From Streptomyces sp. WMMB 322 (GTDB lineage Bacteria; Actinomycetota; Actinomycetes; Streptomycetales; Streptomycetaceae), in contig NZ_FMHI01000016.1 of NCBI RefSeq assembly GCF_900090145.1, forward strand, positions 62,001 through 126,000: a stretch of 64,000 nucleotides of DNA, written 5' to 3'. The notes below the pieces were generated by a model. That model had not been told where the DNA came from and did not search any database. It was given only the letters and a program-made list of their open reading frames with translations. Shown piece after piece: positions 17,243 to 26,542 of this stretch. Position 1 is the stretch's first letter, and every line of letters begins with the position of its first letter. A program made the position numbers and the translations under genes.

Positions 17243-19162
17243 GTGCACCTGCCGGCTTCCGACGGCACCCACGACGACGAAGCGCGCCGCCCCGGGGAGC
17301 TGCACCTGCCGCCGGGCATGGACCCGGACAGCTGGCGCAGGGCCGGCAGACGGCTGCTGGTGAAGATGATCAGCGAGTTCGCATACGAGGAGATCATCCG
17401 GCCGGAGCCCGACACGGACCCGGACACCGAGGCCGGAACCGGCGCGAACGACGGGAGCCGGCCCGGCACGGAAGCGCCCTCCGCACCCGCACCCGCACCC
17501 GCACCCGCTCCCGGCGGTCCCGCCACGCGCCCGTACCGCCTGCGCGTCAGCGACGACCTCACGCTCCGCTTCCGTGCCCGTCGCGGCGCCTACGGGCACT
17601 GGATCATCGACCCGGCCTCGCTGACCCCGGCCGGAACCGACCCCTTCGCCTTCCTGCTGCGCGCCCACGACACGCTCCTCGCGCTGACCGGGGACACCAC
17701 GGGCCACCTCATCCGCGAACTGTCCGCCACGCTCCTCGCCGACGTACGGCTCAGCGAGCGCGAACTGCCCGCCGCCCGCCTTGCCGACCTCGGCTACGCC
17801 GAACTCGAAGGGCACCAGAAGGGGCACCCCTGGCTTGTCGCGAACAAGGGCCGCCTGGGCTTCTCCGCGTCGGACGCGGCCCGCTGGGCGCCCGAGGCGC
17901 GCCGCGAACAGCGCCTCCCCTGGCTGGCCGTGCGCAGCGGTCTCGCCGACTACCGGGGCGTCCCCACGCTCGCCGAGCCCCACCGGCTCTACGAGCGCGA
18001 ACTCGCGCCCGAGACCCTCCGGGACTTCCGCCATACCCTGCGCTCACGGGGACTGCCCGCCGAGGACTACCTCTTCCTGCCCGTACACCCCTGGCAGTGG
18101 GACGAGACCATCGCACCGCTCTTCGCCGACGCGCTCGCCAAGGGCGACATCGTCCCGCTGCGCACCGACGGCGACCTGCGCCTGCCCCAGCAGTCCGTGC
18201 GCACCTTCCTCAACACCAGCCGACCCGAGCGGTACACGGTCAAGCTGCCGCTGTCCGTGCTCAACACCCTTGTCTGGCGCGGCCTTCCGACGGAACGGAC
18301 TCTCGCCGCGCCGTCTGTGACGCAGTGGATCCACGGACTGCGCGACCGTGACGCGTTCCTGCGCGACGAGTGCCGCGTGATCCTGCTCGGCGAGGTCGCC
18401 TCAGTCACCGTCCGGCATCCCCTCTACGACCGGCTGCCGCAGGTGCCGTACCAGTACCGCGAACTGCTCGGCTGCATCTGGCGCGAACCGCTCACCGGGC
18501 AGCTCGAAGCCGGTGAGCGGGGGCGGACCCTCGCCTCCCTGATCCACACCGACGCACGCGACAGGTCGCTCACCGCGGAACTCGTCGAGCGTTCCGGGCT
18601 GCCGCCCCGGGTGTGGCTGCGCCGCCTCTTCGCCGCCGTTCTGCCGCCGCTGCTGCACTTCCTCTACCGCTACGGGACGGTCTTCTCACCGCACGGTGAG
18701 AACGCGATCGTCGTCTTCGACGAGGACGACGTGCCCGTACGGCTGGCGGTCAAGGACTTCGTCGACGACGTCAACGTCAGCGCCGACCCGGTGCCCGAAC
18801 TGGACGACATGCCCGGCGAGGTGCGCGAGGTGCTGCTGACGGAGCCCCCGGGGTTCCTCACGCAGTTCATCCACTCCGGTCTCTTCGTCGGCGTGTTCCG
18901 CTACCTCGCGCCGCTCTGTGAGGAGCAACTGCAGGTCCCCGAGGGCGAGTTCTGGTCGCTGCTGCGCGCGGAGACCGAGCGCCACCAGGCCCGCTTCCCC
19001 GAACTGAAGGACCGCTTCGCGGCGTTCGACCTGCTTACCCCGCGCATCGAACGGCTCTGCCTCAACCGGAACCGTCTGCACCTGGACGGCTACCGCGACA
19101 GCTCCGAGCGGCCGCACGCAGCCGTCCACGGCACCGTCGCCAACCCCCTCCACCCGGCGTGA
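17243..19162 (+). CDS. IucA/IucC-family NRPS-independent siderophore synthetase, second copy
   Basis: A 639-residue NIS synthetase, closer to the DesD/AlcC type that oligomerises or cyclises acylated amino-carboxylates. Motifs seen: GHQKGHPWLVANKGRLGFS, LPVHPWQW, RTFLNTSRPERYTVKLPLSV and, in the C-lobe, FSPHGENAIVV and VRLAVKDFVDDVN. An Ala-Pro tandem tract (GCACCC units, 17483-17512) lies in the N-terminal linker. GGAG precedes the GTG at 17243. Both synthetases together with the GNAT gene make a minimal NIS locus; no monooxygenase, decarboxylase, exporter or receptor gene lies in this window. Confidence 0.92.
   Translation: MHLPASDGTHDDEARRPGELHLPPGMDPDSWRRAGRRLLVKMISEFAYEEIIRPEPDTDPDTEAGTGANDGSRPGTEAPSAPAPAPAPAPGGPATRPYRLRVSDDLTLRFRARRGAYGHWIIDPASLTPAGTDPFAFLLRAHDTLLALTGDTTGHLIRELSATLLADVRLSERELPAARLADLGYAELEGHQKGHPWLVANKGRLGFSASDAARWAPEARREQRLPWLAVRSGLADYRGVPTLAEPHRLYERELAPETLRDFRHTLRSRGLPAEDYLFLPVHPWQWDETIAPLFADALAKGDIVPLRTDGDLRLPQQSVRTFLNTSRPERYTVKLPLSVLNTLVWRGLPTERTLAAPSVTQWIHGLRDRDAFLRDECRVILLGEVASVTVRHPLYDRLPQVPYQYRELLGCIWREPLTGQLEAGERGRTLASLIHTDARDRSLTAELVERSGLPPRVWLRRLFAAVLPPLLHFLYRYGTVFSPHGENAIVVFDEDDVPVRLAVKDFVDDVNVSADPVPELDDMPGEVREVLLTEPPGFLTQFIHSGLFVGVFRYLAPLCEEQLQVPEGEFWSLLRAETERHQARFPELKDRFAAFDLLTPRIERLCLNRNRLHLDGYRDSSERPHAAVHGTVANPLHPA
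17483..17512 (+). repeat. In-gene hexanucleotide tract encoding Ala-Pro repeats
   Basis: GCACCC four times, then GCTCCC, encoding five Ala-Pro dipeptides in the N-terminal linker of the second NIS synthetase. Such tracts vary in length between strains by slippage. Confidence 0.8.
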
Positions 19163-19199
19163 GAGGACCGGGAGCGGACGAGGTGTCACAGGCGCCGCG

Positions 19200-19205
19200 T
19201 AGGGT
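19200..19205 (+). promoter_or_regulatory. -10 hexamer TAGGGT of a probable leaderless dinG promoter
   Basis: TAGGGT sits nine bases before the ATG at 19215 with no Shine-Dalgarno between. It fits the TAgnnT -10 of streptomycete housekeeping promoters. Confidence 0.5.
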
Positions 19206-19214
19206 GTCGGATCT

Positions 19215-21266
19215 ATGAGCAAGCCCGCCCTCACCGAGCTCCTGCACGCCGCCGTCACCGCTGTCGGCGGTACGGAACGGCCTGGTCAGGTGGCCATGGC
19301 CGAAGCCGTCGCCGACGCGGTCGACGACGGCACCCATCTGCTGATCCAGGCGGGCACCGGCACCGGAAAGTCCCTCGGCTACCTCGTACCCGCGCTCGCG
19401 CACGGCGAGCCCGTCGTGATCGCCACGGCCACGCTCGCGCTTCAGCGTCAGCTCGTGGAGCGCGACCTGCCCCGTACGGTCGAGGCGCTTCAGCCGCTGC
19501 TGCGCCGTCGCACCCCGTTCGCAATGCTCAAGGGCCGCTCCAACTACCTGTGCCTGCACCGGCTTCACGAGGGCGTCCCGCAGGAAGAGGAAGAAGGGCT
19601 CTTCGATCCCTTCGAAACAGCGGCCCCCACCTCCACCCTCGGCAAGGACCTGCTTCGGCTGCGCGACTGGTCGGGCGAGACCGACACGGGCGACAGGGAC
19701 GATCTGCGGCCCGGGGTCTCCGACCGCGCATGGTCCCAGGTCTCGGTCTCCTCGCGCGAGTGCCTCGGCGCCACGAAGTGCGCCTACGGAGCCGAGTGCT
19801 TCGCCGAGAGCGCGCGTGAGCGGGCCAAGCTCGCCGAGGTCGTCGTCACCAACCACGCCCTGCTCGCGATCGACGCGATCGAGGACGCATCCGTGCTGCC
19901 GGCCCACGAGGTGCTGATCGTCGACGAGGCGCACGAACTCGTCTCGCGCGTGACGGGAGTGGCCACCGGCGATCTGTCGCCCGGCGGTGTCAGCCGTGCC
20001 GTCCGCCGCGCCGCGAAACTCATCGACGAGAAGACCGCCGACCGGCTCCAGACAGCCGCCGAGGGGTTCGAGCGGGTCATGGAGCTGGCCCTGCCCGGGC
20101 GGCTCGAAACCGTCCCCGACGATCTCGCGCACGTCCTCATGGCGCTCCGTGACGCCACCCGCGCCGGCATCACGACGCTGGGCAACACCCGCGACAAGTC
20201 CGTTCAGGACGAGGACGCGGTGCGCAAACAGGCCCTGGCGTCGCTGGAGAACGTGCACGATGTCGCCGAACGCGTCGTGGAATCCTCGGAGTTCGACGTG
20301 ATCTGGTACGAGCGGCACGACCGCTACGGTGCCTCTCTGCGCGTCGCACCGCTGTCGGTCGCCGGGCTCCTGCGGGAGAAGCTGTTCACCGACCGCTCGG
20401 TCGTCCTGACCTCGGCGACGCTCAAGCTCGGCGGCGACTTCAACGGGGTCGGCGCCTCGCTCGGCCTCGCCCCCGAGCGCGTGGTGGGTGACGATGCGCC
20501 GGACGGCGACGGCGGGACGGCGCACAAGGAGATCCCGCGGTGGCGGGGCCTGGACGCCGGCTCACCGTTCGACTACCGCAAGCAGGGAATCCTCTACGTC
20601 GCGCGGCATCTGGCACCGCCGGGCCGTGAGCCCTCGCGGCGCGACATGCTCGACGAGCTGGCCGACCTGGTGGGGGCGGCGGGAGGCCGCACGCTCGGGC
20701 TCTTCTCCTCCATGCGGGCCGCTCAGACGGCCGCCGAGGATCTGCGCGGCAGGATGGAGGTGCCGATCCTGCTCCAGGGCGAGGAGACGCTGGGGGAGCT
20801 GATCCGCCGCTTCGCAGAGGACGCGGAGACGTGCCTGTTCGGGACGCTGTCGCTGTGGCAGGGCGTCGACGTCCCGGGTGCGAACTGCCAGTTGGTGGTG
20901 ATGGACCGCATCCCCTTCCCGCGCCCCGACGATCCGCTGATGAGTGCCCGGCAGAAGGCCGTCGAGGAGCACGGCGGCAACGGGTTCATGGCTGTCGCGG
21001 CCACACACGCGGCGCTGCTGATGGCTCAGGGCTCGGGGCGGCTCGTTCGGGCGTCGGGGGACCGGGGCGTGGTCGCCGTGCTGGACCCGCGGCTCGAGCG
21101 GGCGCGCTACGGGGGCTTTCTGCGGGCCTCGATGCCCGACTTCTGGTACACGACGGACCGCAACCAGGCGCGGCGTTCACTTGCCGCCATCGACAAGGCG
21201 GCGAAGGAGTCCCTGGCCGCGAAGGAGTCCGTGACCGGGGGCGCGAAGAGCGCCGCGAAGGCGTAG
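19215..21266 (+). CDS. dinG: DinG/XPD-family ATP-dependent DNA helicase
   Basis: A 683-residue superfamily 2 helicase. Walker A is AGTGTGKS (residues 46-53); the DEAH box is VDEAHELV. Four cysteines expected to hold the [4Fe-4S] cluster are visible: one in NYLCLH and three in ECLGATKCAYGAECF. The C-terminal motor has LFGTLSLWQGVDVPG and QGSGRLVR. DinG helicases unwind damage-associated DNA and R-loops 5' to 3'. It is convergent with lexA. No LexA box is seen in its own promoter. Confidence 0.92.
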   Translation: MSKPALTELLHAAVTAVGGTERPGQVAMAEAVADAVDDGTHLLIQAGTGTGKSLGYLVPALAHGEPVVIATATLALQRQLVERDLPRTVEALQPLLRRRTPFAMLKGRSNYLCLHRLHEGVPQEEEEGLFDPFETAAPTSTLGKDLLRLRDWSGETDTGDRDDLRPGVSDRAWSQVSVSSRECLGATKCAYGAECFAESARERAKLAEVVVTNHALLAIDAIEDASVLPAHEVLIVDEAHELVSRVTGVATGDLSPGGVSRAVRRAAKLIDEKTADRLQTAAEGFERVMELALPGRLETVPDDLAHVLMALRDATRAGITTLGNTRDKSVQDEDAVRKQALASLENVHDVAERVVESSEFDVIWYERHDRYGASLRVAPLSVAGLLREKLFTDRSVVLTSATLKLGGDFNGVGASLGLAPERVVGDDAPDGDGGTAHKEIPRWRGLDAGSPFDYRKQGILYVARHLAPPGREPSRRDMLDELADLVGAAGGRTLGLFSSMRAAQTAAEDLRGRMEVPILLQGEETLGELIRRFAEDAETCLFGTLSLWQGVDVPGANCQLVVMDRIPFPRPDDPLMSARQKAVEEHGGNGFMAVAATHAALLMAQGSGRLVRASGDRGVVAVLDPRLERARYGGFLRASMPDFWYTTDRNQARRSLAAIDKAAKESLAAKESVTGGAKSAAKA

Positions 21267-21288
21267 CGCGTTGCGCGGACACGGCGGA

Positions 21289-21320
21289 GCCGCCGGTTCC
21301 GGCGCAGTGGAACCGGCGGC
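21289..21320. terminator. Bidirectional terminator between dinG and lexA
   Basis: GCCGCCGGTTCC pairs perfectly with GGAACCGGCGGC around an eight-base loop, midway between the two convergent stop codons. Confidence 0.75.
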
Positions 21321-21363
21321 CCGTTACTCGCGAGGGGCCCGGGGCCCGGGCCTTGCGCGGGAC

Positions 21364-22176
21364 TCAGACCCTGCGCAGCACGGCGACGACCTTGCCGAGG
21401 ATCGTCGCGTCGTCACCAGGGATGGGCTGATACGCGGAGTTGTGGGGCAGCAGCCATACGTGACCGTCCTCGCGCTTGAAGCGCTTGACGGTGGCCTCGC
21501 CGTCGAGCATGGCCGCGACGATGTCGCCGTTCTCGGCGACCGGCTGCCGCCTCACGGTGACCCAGTCGCCGTCGCAGATGGCCGCTTCGACCATCGAGTC
21601 GCCGACCACCTTGAGCACGAACAGTTCGCCGTCGCCGACGAGTTGACGCGGCAGCGGGAAGACGTCCTCGACCGACTCCTCCGCCAGGATGGGGCCGCCG
21701 GCGGCGATCCGGCCGACCAGCGGCACGTAGGAGGCGGACGGCTTCCCCGTGGTGTCGGTGGTGACCTGGGCCGCCGGAGCGTCCGAGCCGCGCACCTCGT
21801 AGGCGCGGGGACGGTGCGGGTCGCGCCGGAGGAAGCCCTTGCGCTCCAGCGCCATGAGCTGATGCGCCACGGAGGAGGTGCTGGAGAGGCCCACGGCCTG
21901 ACCGATCTCCCTCATGGACGGCGGGTAGCCGCGGCGCTGCACCGAGTCACGGATCACTTCGATCACACGGCGCTGGCGGTCGGTGAGCCCCGAACTGTCC
22001 GCACGGATCCCCGGAGGTCGCCCCGGCAGCGAGCGCTTCGCCTGCTGCGCGTCCTGTGCCTCGGCGTCCAGTGCGCCGTCCGCGTCGTCAACCGGCGTCA
22101 CCGGCGGGATGTGGTCGAGCGACTGCGCGGAACGGTTCTGGGACGTGATGGTGGCGCTGTTTGCTGTGGTGGTCAC
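21364..22176 (-). CDS. lexA: SOS-response repressor LexA
   Basis: A 270-residue repressor. The winged helix-turn-helix covers roughly 64-125 (LTDRQRRVIEVI, PPSMREIGQAVGLSS). The self-cleavage site is Ala159-Gly160 in RIAAGGPI; the catalytic dyad is Ser194 (VVGDSMVE) and Lys231 (ATVKRF). A 60-residue N-terminal extension beyond the usual LexA is typical of streptomycetes. GAGAGGGG precedes the GTG at 22176. A LexA box 64 bases upstream implies autoregulation. Confidence 0.97.
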   Translation of the reverse strand: MTTTANSATITSQNRSAQSLDHIPPVTPVDDADGALDAEAQDAQQAKRSLPGRPPGIRADSSGLTDRQRRVIEVIRDSVQRRGYPPSMREIGQAVGLSSTSSVAHQLMALERKGFLRRDPHRPRAYEVRGSDAPAAQVTTDTTGKPSASYVPLVGRIAAGGPILAEESVEDVFPLPRQLVGDGELFVLKVVGDSMVEAAICDGDWVTVRRQPVAENGDIVAAMLDGEATVKRFKREDGHVWLLPHNSAYQPIPGDDATILGKVVAVLRRV

Positions 22177-22239
22177 GTCGGCCCCTCTCGAGCGTTTCTC
22201 CCTAGTGGGACAACGGTAGTTGGTTTCGAAAGGTTGCGC

Positions 22240-22253
22240 CAAACACACGTTCG
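22240..22253 (-). promoter_or_regulatory. LexA (SOS) box upstream of lexA
   Basis: Read on the minus strand it is CGAACGTGTGTTTG, matching the actinobacterial SOS box CGAAC-N4-GTTYG. It lies 64 bases upstream of the lexA start and is the expected autoregulatory operator. No -10/-35 pair around it is certain. Confidence 0.75.
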
Positions 22254-22439
22254 AGTGAAAATCCCGCGACCGACTGGCACGGCGCGTGCCCGCGGTGTAA
22301 ACGCCGCGGGCCCGCCGAGCGCCGGTGCCGGTTCGCAGAGTCTCGCAGGCGTGCCCCGCCGACGGGGGGCGCATTCGATCTCGCGTACTCTCGTCTGCTG
22401 TCGCGCACCTCGACACGCTTTCCAGCAACTCGCGTGCAG

Positions 22440-22487
22440 ACACCAGATCTAGTGGTTAGATTGGCGCGCGCCACCACAAGTTGTGGT
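22440..22487 (+). promoter_or_regulatory. Probable NrdR operator pair upstream of nrdR-nrdJ
   Basis: Box 1 at 22440-22455 (ACACCAGATCTAGTGG) matches 13 of 16 positions of the NrdR box acaCwAtATaTwGtgt. Box 2 is a near-palindrome ACCACAAGTTGTGGT at 22473-22487; its match to the consensus is poorer. The centres are about 32 bases apart, the three-turn spacing usual for NrdR box pairs. Confidence 0.6.
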
Positions 22488-22612
22488 CCCCCTGCTCGCA
22501 GTTGGGGGTTTGTGGACTATGCTGGTGGCAACTTCGCGGGCTCCTGCCGGGGCCGTGCGAGGGCGTAACAGGCATGCACGAGGCGGGCTTTCGCAGGCTC
22601 AAGGAGGGTGAA

Positions 22613-23224
22613 ATGCACTGTCCCTTCTGCCGGCACCCCGACAGTCGCGTGGTCGACAGCCGCACCACCGACGACGGCACCGCCATCAGGCGGCGCCGCC
22701 AGTGCCCCGACTGCTCCCGCCGCTTCACCACCGTGGAAAGCGCGTCCTTGATGGTGATCAAGCGCAGCGGTGTCACGGAGCCCTTCAGCCGGGACAAGGT
22801 GATCTCGGGCGTGCGCAAAGCGTGTCAGGGCCGTCCGGTCACCGAGGACGCCCTGGCCCAGCTCGGCCAGCGGGTCGAGGAGGCCGCCAGGGCGACGGGC
22901 AGTGCCGAGCTGTCCACGCACGACGTCGGGCTCGCGATACTCGGCCCGCTCCAGGACCTGGATCTCGTGGCCTACCTGCGGTTCGCCTCCGTCTACCGCG
23001 CCTTCGAGTCCCTCGAGGACTTCGAGGACGCCGTGGCGGAGCTGCGGGAGGCCCGCGCGAGCGGACCGGCCGCCGGCGACGGCGCAGGCGGCGAGGGCCG
23101 GGAGGACCGGAGGGGCCAGGGAGATCCGGAAGTGCCGGTCTCCCGCGGGGGTCGCGGGGAGAACGGCGCCGACGGCGCGGGCGGGACCCCGGGAGCGCCG
23201 GTCAGGACGTCTGCCGCCGACTGA
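22613..23224 (+). CDS. nrdR: Ribonucleotide reductase repressor NrdR
   Basis: Zinc-ribbon/ATP-cone repressor that senses dATP/ATP and shuts off ribonucleotide reductase operons. The zinc ribbon uses Cys3, Cys6, Cys31 and Cys34 (CPFC, CPDC); the ATP-cone spans about 47-137 (VIKRSGVTEPFSRDKV to YLRFASVYRAF). At 203 residues it has about 50 extra C-terminal residues, Gly/Glu/Arg-rich and probably disordered. AAGGAGG at ideal spacing sets the ATG at 22613. It is upstream of its main target, nrdJ, with a 139-base gap. Confidence 0.96.
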   Translation: MHCPFCRHPDSRVVDSRTTDDGTAIRRRRQCPDCSRRFTTVESASLMVIKRSGVTEPFSRDKVISGVRKACQGRPVTEDALAQLGQRVEEAARATGSAELSTHDVGLAILGPLQDLDLVAYLRFASVYRAFESLEDFEDAVAELREARASGPAAGDGAGGEGREDRRGQGDPEVPVSRGGRGENGADGAGGTPGAPVRTSAAD

Positions 23225-23363
23225 GCGGCGGAGCGTCGAGAAGACCTCGGGCTCCGGCGGGGGTGCGCATCGTGGCGCATGCCGCCGAGAGCCATGGAAC
23301 AAGCAAGGTGCCCCGGGAAGATTCGGGGCGCATCGGGGCGTTATGCCCGTACAGGGAGGCGGA

Positions 23364-26252
23364 ATGACAGAGACGACGAGCGGCCCGGCACGCGGCTTCC
23401 GTGCGAAGGGCGGCAAGGTGGCTAAGGGGCTCCGGATCGAGCGCATCCACACCACTCCCGGGATTCATCCCTACGACGAGGTGGAGTGGGAGCGCCGTGA
23501 CGTCGTCATGACCAACTGGCGCGACGGCTCGGTCAACTTCGAGCAGCGTGGCGTCGAATTCCCCGCCTTCTGGTCGGTGAACGCTACAAACATCGTGACG
23601 AGCAAGTACTTCCGCGGCGCGGTGGGCACGCCGCAGCGGGAGAACAGCCTCAAGCAGCTGATCGACCGCGTCGTGAAGACCTACCGCGCGGCCGGTGAGC
23701 AGCACGGCTACTTCGCCTCCCCGGCGGATGCGGAGATCTTCGAGCACGAGCTGGCCCACGCGGTGCTGCACCAGATCTTCAGCTTCAACTCCCCGGTCTG
23801 GTTCAACGTGGGCACGACCCAGCCGCAGCAGGTCTCGGCCTGCTTCATCCTCTCCGTGGACGACTCCATGGAGTCGATCCTCGACTGGTACAAGGAAGAG
23901 GGGATGATCTTCAAGGGCGGTTCCGGGGCCGGCCTCAACCTCTCCCGAATCCGTTCCTCCAAGGAGCTGCTCTCCTCCGGAGGCAACGCCTCCGGGCCCG
24001 TCTCCTTCATGCGCGGAGCGGACGCCTCCGCAGGCACGATCAAGTCGGGCGGCGCCACGCGCCGCGCGGCCAAGATGGTCGTGCTCGACGTCGACCACCC
24101 CGACGTCGAGGCCTTCATCGAGACGAAGGTCAAGGAGGAGGAGAAGATCCGTGCCCTGCGCGACGCGGGCTTCGACATGGATCTCGGCGGCGACGACATC
24201 ACGTCCGTCCAGTACCAGAACGCCAACAACTCGGTGCGTGTGACCGACGCGTTCATGAAGGCGGTCGAGTCCGGCTCGAAGTTCGGGCTGCGCGGGCGCA
24301 TGACGGGCGAAGTCGTCGACGAGGTCGACGCCAAGGCGCTCTTCCGGAAGATGGCCGAGGCCGCCCACGTCTGCGCCGACCCGGGCATCCAGTACGACGA
24401 CACCATCAACCACTGGCACACCTCGCCGGAGTCGGGCAGGATCACCGCCTCCAACCCGTGCAGCGAGTACATGCACCTGGACAACTCGTCCTGCAACCTG
24501 GCCTCGCTGAACCTGATGAAGTTCCTGCGCGACGACGACGAGGGCCACCAGTCCTTCGACGCCGGACGTTTCGCGAAGGTCGTCGAACTCGTCATCACCG
24601 CGATGGACATCTCCATCTGCTTCGCCGACTTCCCGACCGAGAAGATCGGGGAGACGACCCGTGCCTTCCGCCAGTTGGGCATCGGCTACGCCAACCTGGG
24701 CGCGCTGCTCATGGCGACGGGCCACGCCTACGACTCCGACGGCGGCCGTGCGCTCGCCGGGAGCATTACCTCGCTGATGACGGGCACGTCCTACCGGCGG
24801 TCCGCCGAACTGGCCGGGGTGGTCGGTCCGTACGAGGGCTACGCGCGCAACTCCGACGCGCACAACCGCGTGATGCGGCAGCACTCCGACGCCAACGACT
24901 CGGCGCGGCGCGCCGACGACCTGGACACCCCCGTGTGGGCGGCGGCCACGGAGGCGTGGCAGGACGTGCTGCGGCTGGGCAGGAAGCACGGCTTCCGCAA
25001 CGCGCAGGCCTCCGTGCTGGCACCGACGGGCACCATCGGCCTGATGATGGACTGCGACACGACGGGCGTCGAACCCGACCTGGCCCTCGTCAAGTTCAAG
25101 AAGCTCGTCGGCGGCGGCTCCATGCAGATCGTCAACAACACGGTGCCCAAGGCGCTCAAGCGGCTCGGATACCCGGCCGAGCAGGTCGAGGCGATCGTCG
25201 AGCACATCGCGGAGCACGGCAACGTCGTCGACGCTCCGGGTCTGCGCCCGGAGCACTACGACGTCTTCGACTGCGCCATGGGCGAGCGTTCCATCTCCCC
25301 GATGGGGCATGTGCGGATGATGGCCGCTGCCCAGCCGTTCCTCTCCGGCGCGATCTCCAAGACCGTGAACATGCCCGCGTCCTCCACCGTCGAGGACGTC
25401 GAGGAGATCTACCTGCAGGGCTGGAAGCTCGGCACGAAGGCGCTCGCCGTCTACGTGGAGAACTCCAAGGTCGGCCAGCCGCTCTCCGCCAAGCGCAAGG
25501 AGGAGAAGGCCGAGGCCGAGCCGGAGAAGGTCATCGAGTACCGGCCGGTGCGGCAGCGCCTGCCCAAGGGCCGTCCCGGCATCACCACCTCCTTCACGGT
25601 GGGCGGCGCCGAGGGCTACATGACGGCGAACTCCTACCCGGACGACGGGCTGGGCGAGGTCTTCCTGAAGATGTCCAAGCAGGGTTCGACCCTCGCGGGC
25701 ATGATGGACGCCTTTTCCATCGCCGTCTCCGTCGGCCTGCAGTACGGCGTGCCGCTGGAGACGTACGTCTCGAAGTTCACGAACATGCGCTTCGAGCCGG
25801 CGGGGATGACCGACGACCCGGATGTGCGGATGGCACAGTCGATCGTCGACTACATCTTCCGGCGTCTGGCCCTGGACTTCCTGCCCTTCGAAACGCGCTC
25901 GGCCCTGGGCATCCACTCGGCGAGCGAGCGTCAGCGCCACCTGGAGACGGGCTCGTACGAACCGTCCGAGGAGGAGCTCGACGTGGAGGGCCTCGCGCAG
26001 TCCGCGCCGAAGGCCGAGACGGTCAGGGAGGCCAAGGAGAAGGCGAAGGAGGAAGCCAAGGCAGAAGGGGTCAGCGAGTCCCAGGCCCCGGCTCCTGCTC
26101 CGGGGGGTGCCCACAACTCCACGGAGCTGATGGAGATGCAGCTCGGCCTGAATGCCGACGCACCGCTGTGCTTCTCCTGTGGGACGAAGATGCGCCGCGC
26201 GGGCAGCTGCTACTTGTGCGAGGGCTGCGGCTCGACCAGCGGGTGCAGCTGA
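23364..26252 (+). CDS. nrdJ: Class II, vitamin B12-dependent ribonucleotide reductase
   Basis: A 962-residue adenosylcobalamin-dependent enzyme making deoxynucleotides with or without oxygen. The first active-site cysteine is in VSACFILSV; NPCSEYMHLDNSSCNLASLN holds the thiyl-radical region, and VLAPTGTIGLMMDCDTTG is the phosphate loop. The C-terminal thiol-exchange tail has cysteine pairs LCFSCGTK and CYLCEGCG. The ATG at 23364 has GGGAGG upstream. The region ahead of it shows no cobalamin riboswitch. Cotranscription with nrdR is likely. Confidence 0.97.
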   Translation: MTETTSGPARGFRAKGGKVAKGLRIERIHTTPGIHPYDEVEWERRDVVMTNWRDGSVNFEQRGVEFPAFWSVNATNIVTSKYFRGAVGTPQRENSLKQLIDRVVKTYRAAGEQHGYFASPADAEIFEHELAHAVLHQIFSFNSPVWFNVGTTQPQQVSACFILSVDDSMESILDWYKEEGMIFKGGSGAGLNLSRIRSSKELLSSGGNASGPVSFMRGADASAGTIKSGGATRRAAKMVVLDVDHPDVEAFIETKVKEEEKIRALRDAGFDMDLGGDDITSVQYQNANNSVRVTDAFMKAVESGSKFGLRGRMTGEVVDEVDAKALFRKMAEAAHVCADPGIQYDDTINHWHTSPESGRITASNPCSEYMHLDNSSCNLASLNLMKFLRDDDEGHQSFDAGRFAKVVELVITAMDISICFADFPTEKIGETTRAFRQLGIGYANLGALLMATGHAYDSDGGRALAGSITSLMTGTSYRRSAELAGVVGPYEGYARNSDAHNRVMRQHSDANDSARRADDLDTPVWAAATEAWQDVLRLGRKHGFRNAQASVLAPTGTIGLMMDCDTTGVEPDLALVKFKKLVGGGSMQIVNNTVPKALKRLGYPAEQVEAIVEHIAEHGNVVDAPGLRPEHYDVFDCAMGERSISPMGHVRMMAAAQPFLSGAISKTVNMPASSTVEDVEEIYLQGWKLGTKALAVYVENSKVGQPLSAKRKEEKAEAEPEKVIEYRPVRQRLPKGRPGITTSFTVGGAEGYMTANSYPDDGLGEVFLKMSKQGSTLAGMMDAFSIAVSVGLQYGVPLETYVSKFTNMRFEPAGMTDDPDVRMAQSIVDYIFRRLALDFLPFETRSALGIHSASERQRHLETGSYEPSEEELDVEGLAQSAPKAETVREAKEKAKEEAKAEGVSESQAPAPAPGGAHNSTELMEMQLGLNADAPLCFSCGTKMRRAGSCYLCEGCGSTSGCS

Positions 26253-26319
26253 GTACGGGCGCAACGGCGTCCGATGCGACATCGGGCAACTGCCGCTGAG
26301 CAGCTGATCCGTGCTTGAG

Positions 26320-26350
26320 AGAGGGTGCCGGCCGTCGGCCGGCACCCTCT
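26320..26350 (+). terminator. Terminator after nrdJ
   Basis: A perfect 14-base stem: AGAGGGTGCCGGCC and GGCCGGCACCCTCT around a three-base loop, about 70 bases after nrdJ. No U-run. Confidence 0.85.
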
Positions 26351-26542
26351 GCGGCGTTCAAGCACCGTGCGTTTCGCGGAGGACAACGGTCAACCGGCTG
26401 ATTCAACCAGCCCGTTCGGAGAGCCTCAGCGGGACGCATCCTTACCGGCTCCGACGGAGCCGCCTCCACGGTCCGGCGGCCGTCGCGCGCTTGAGGCCAA
26501 CGCACCCCGCTCACTGCGCGGCGGAGGACGACCCGTCCCCGC

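Noticed and set aside
23225..23363. Cobalamin riboswitch before nrdJ
   Set aside because: The 139-base gap is too short and lacks the B12-box; only two short hairpins are visible.
23202..26345. 1047-residue open frame on the - strand
   Set aside because: Shadow of nrdJ; no conserved motifs, repetitive Val/Arg/Gly composition typical of antisense frames in GC-rich DNA.
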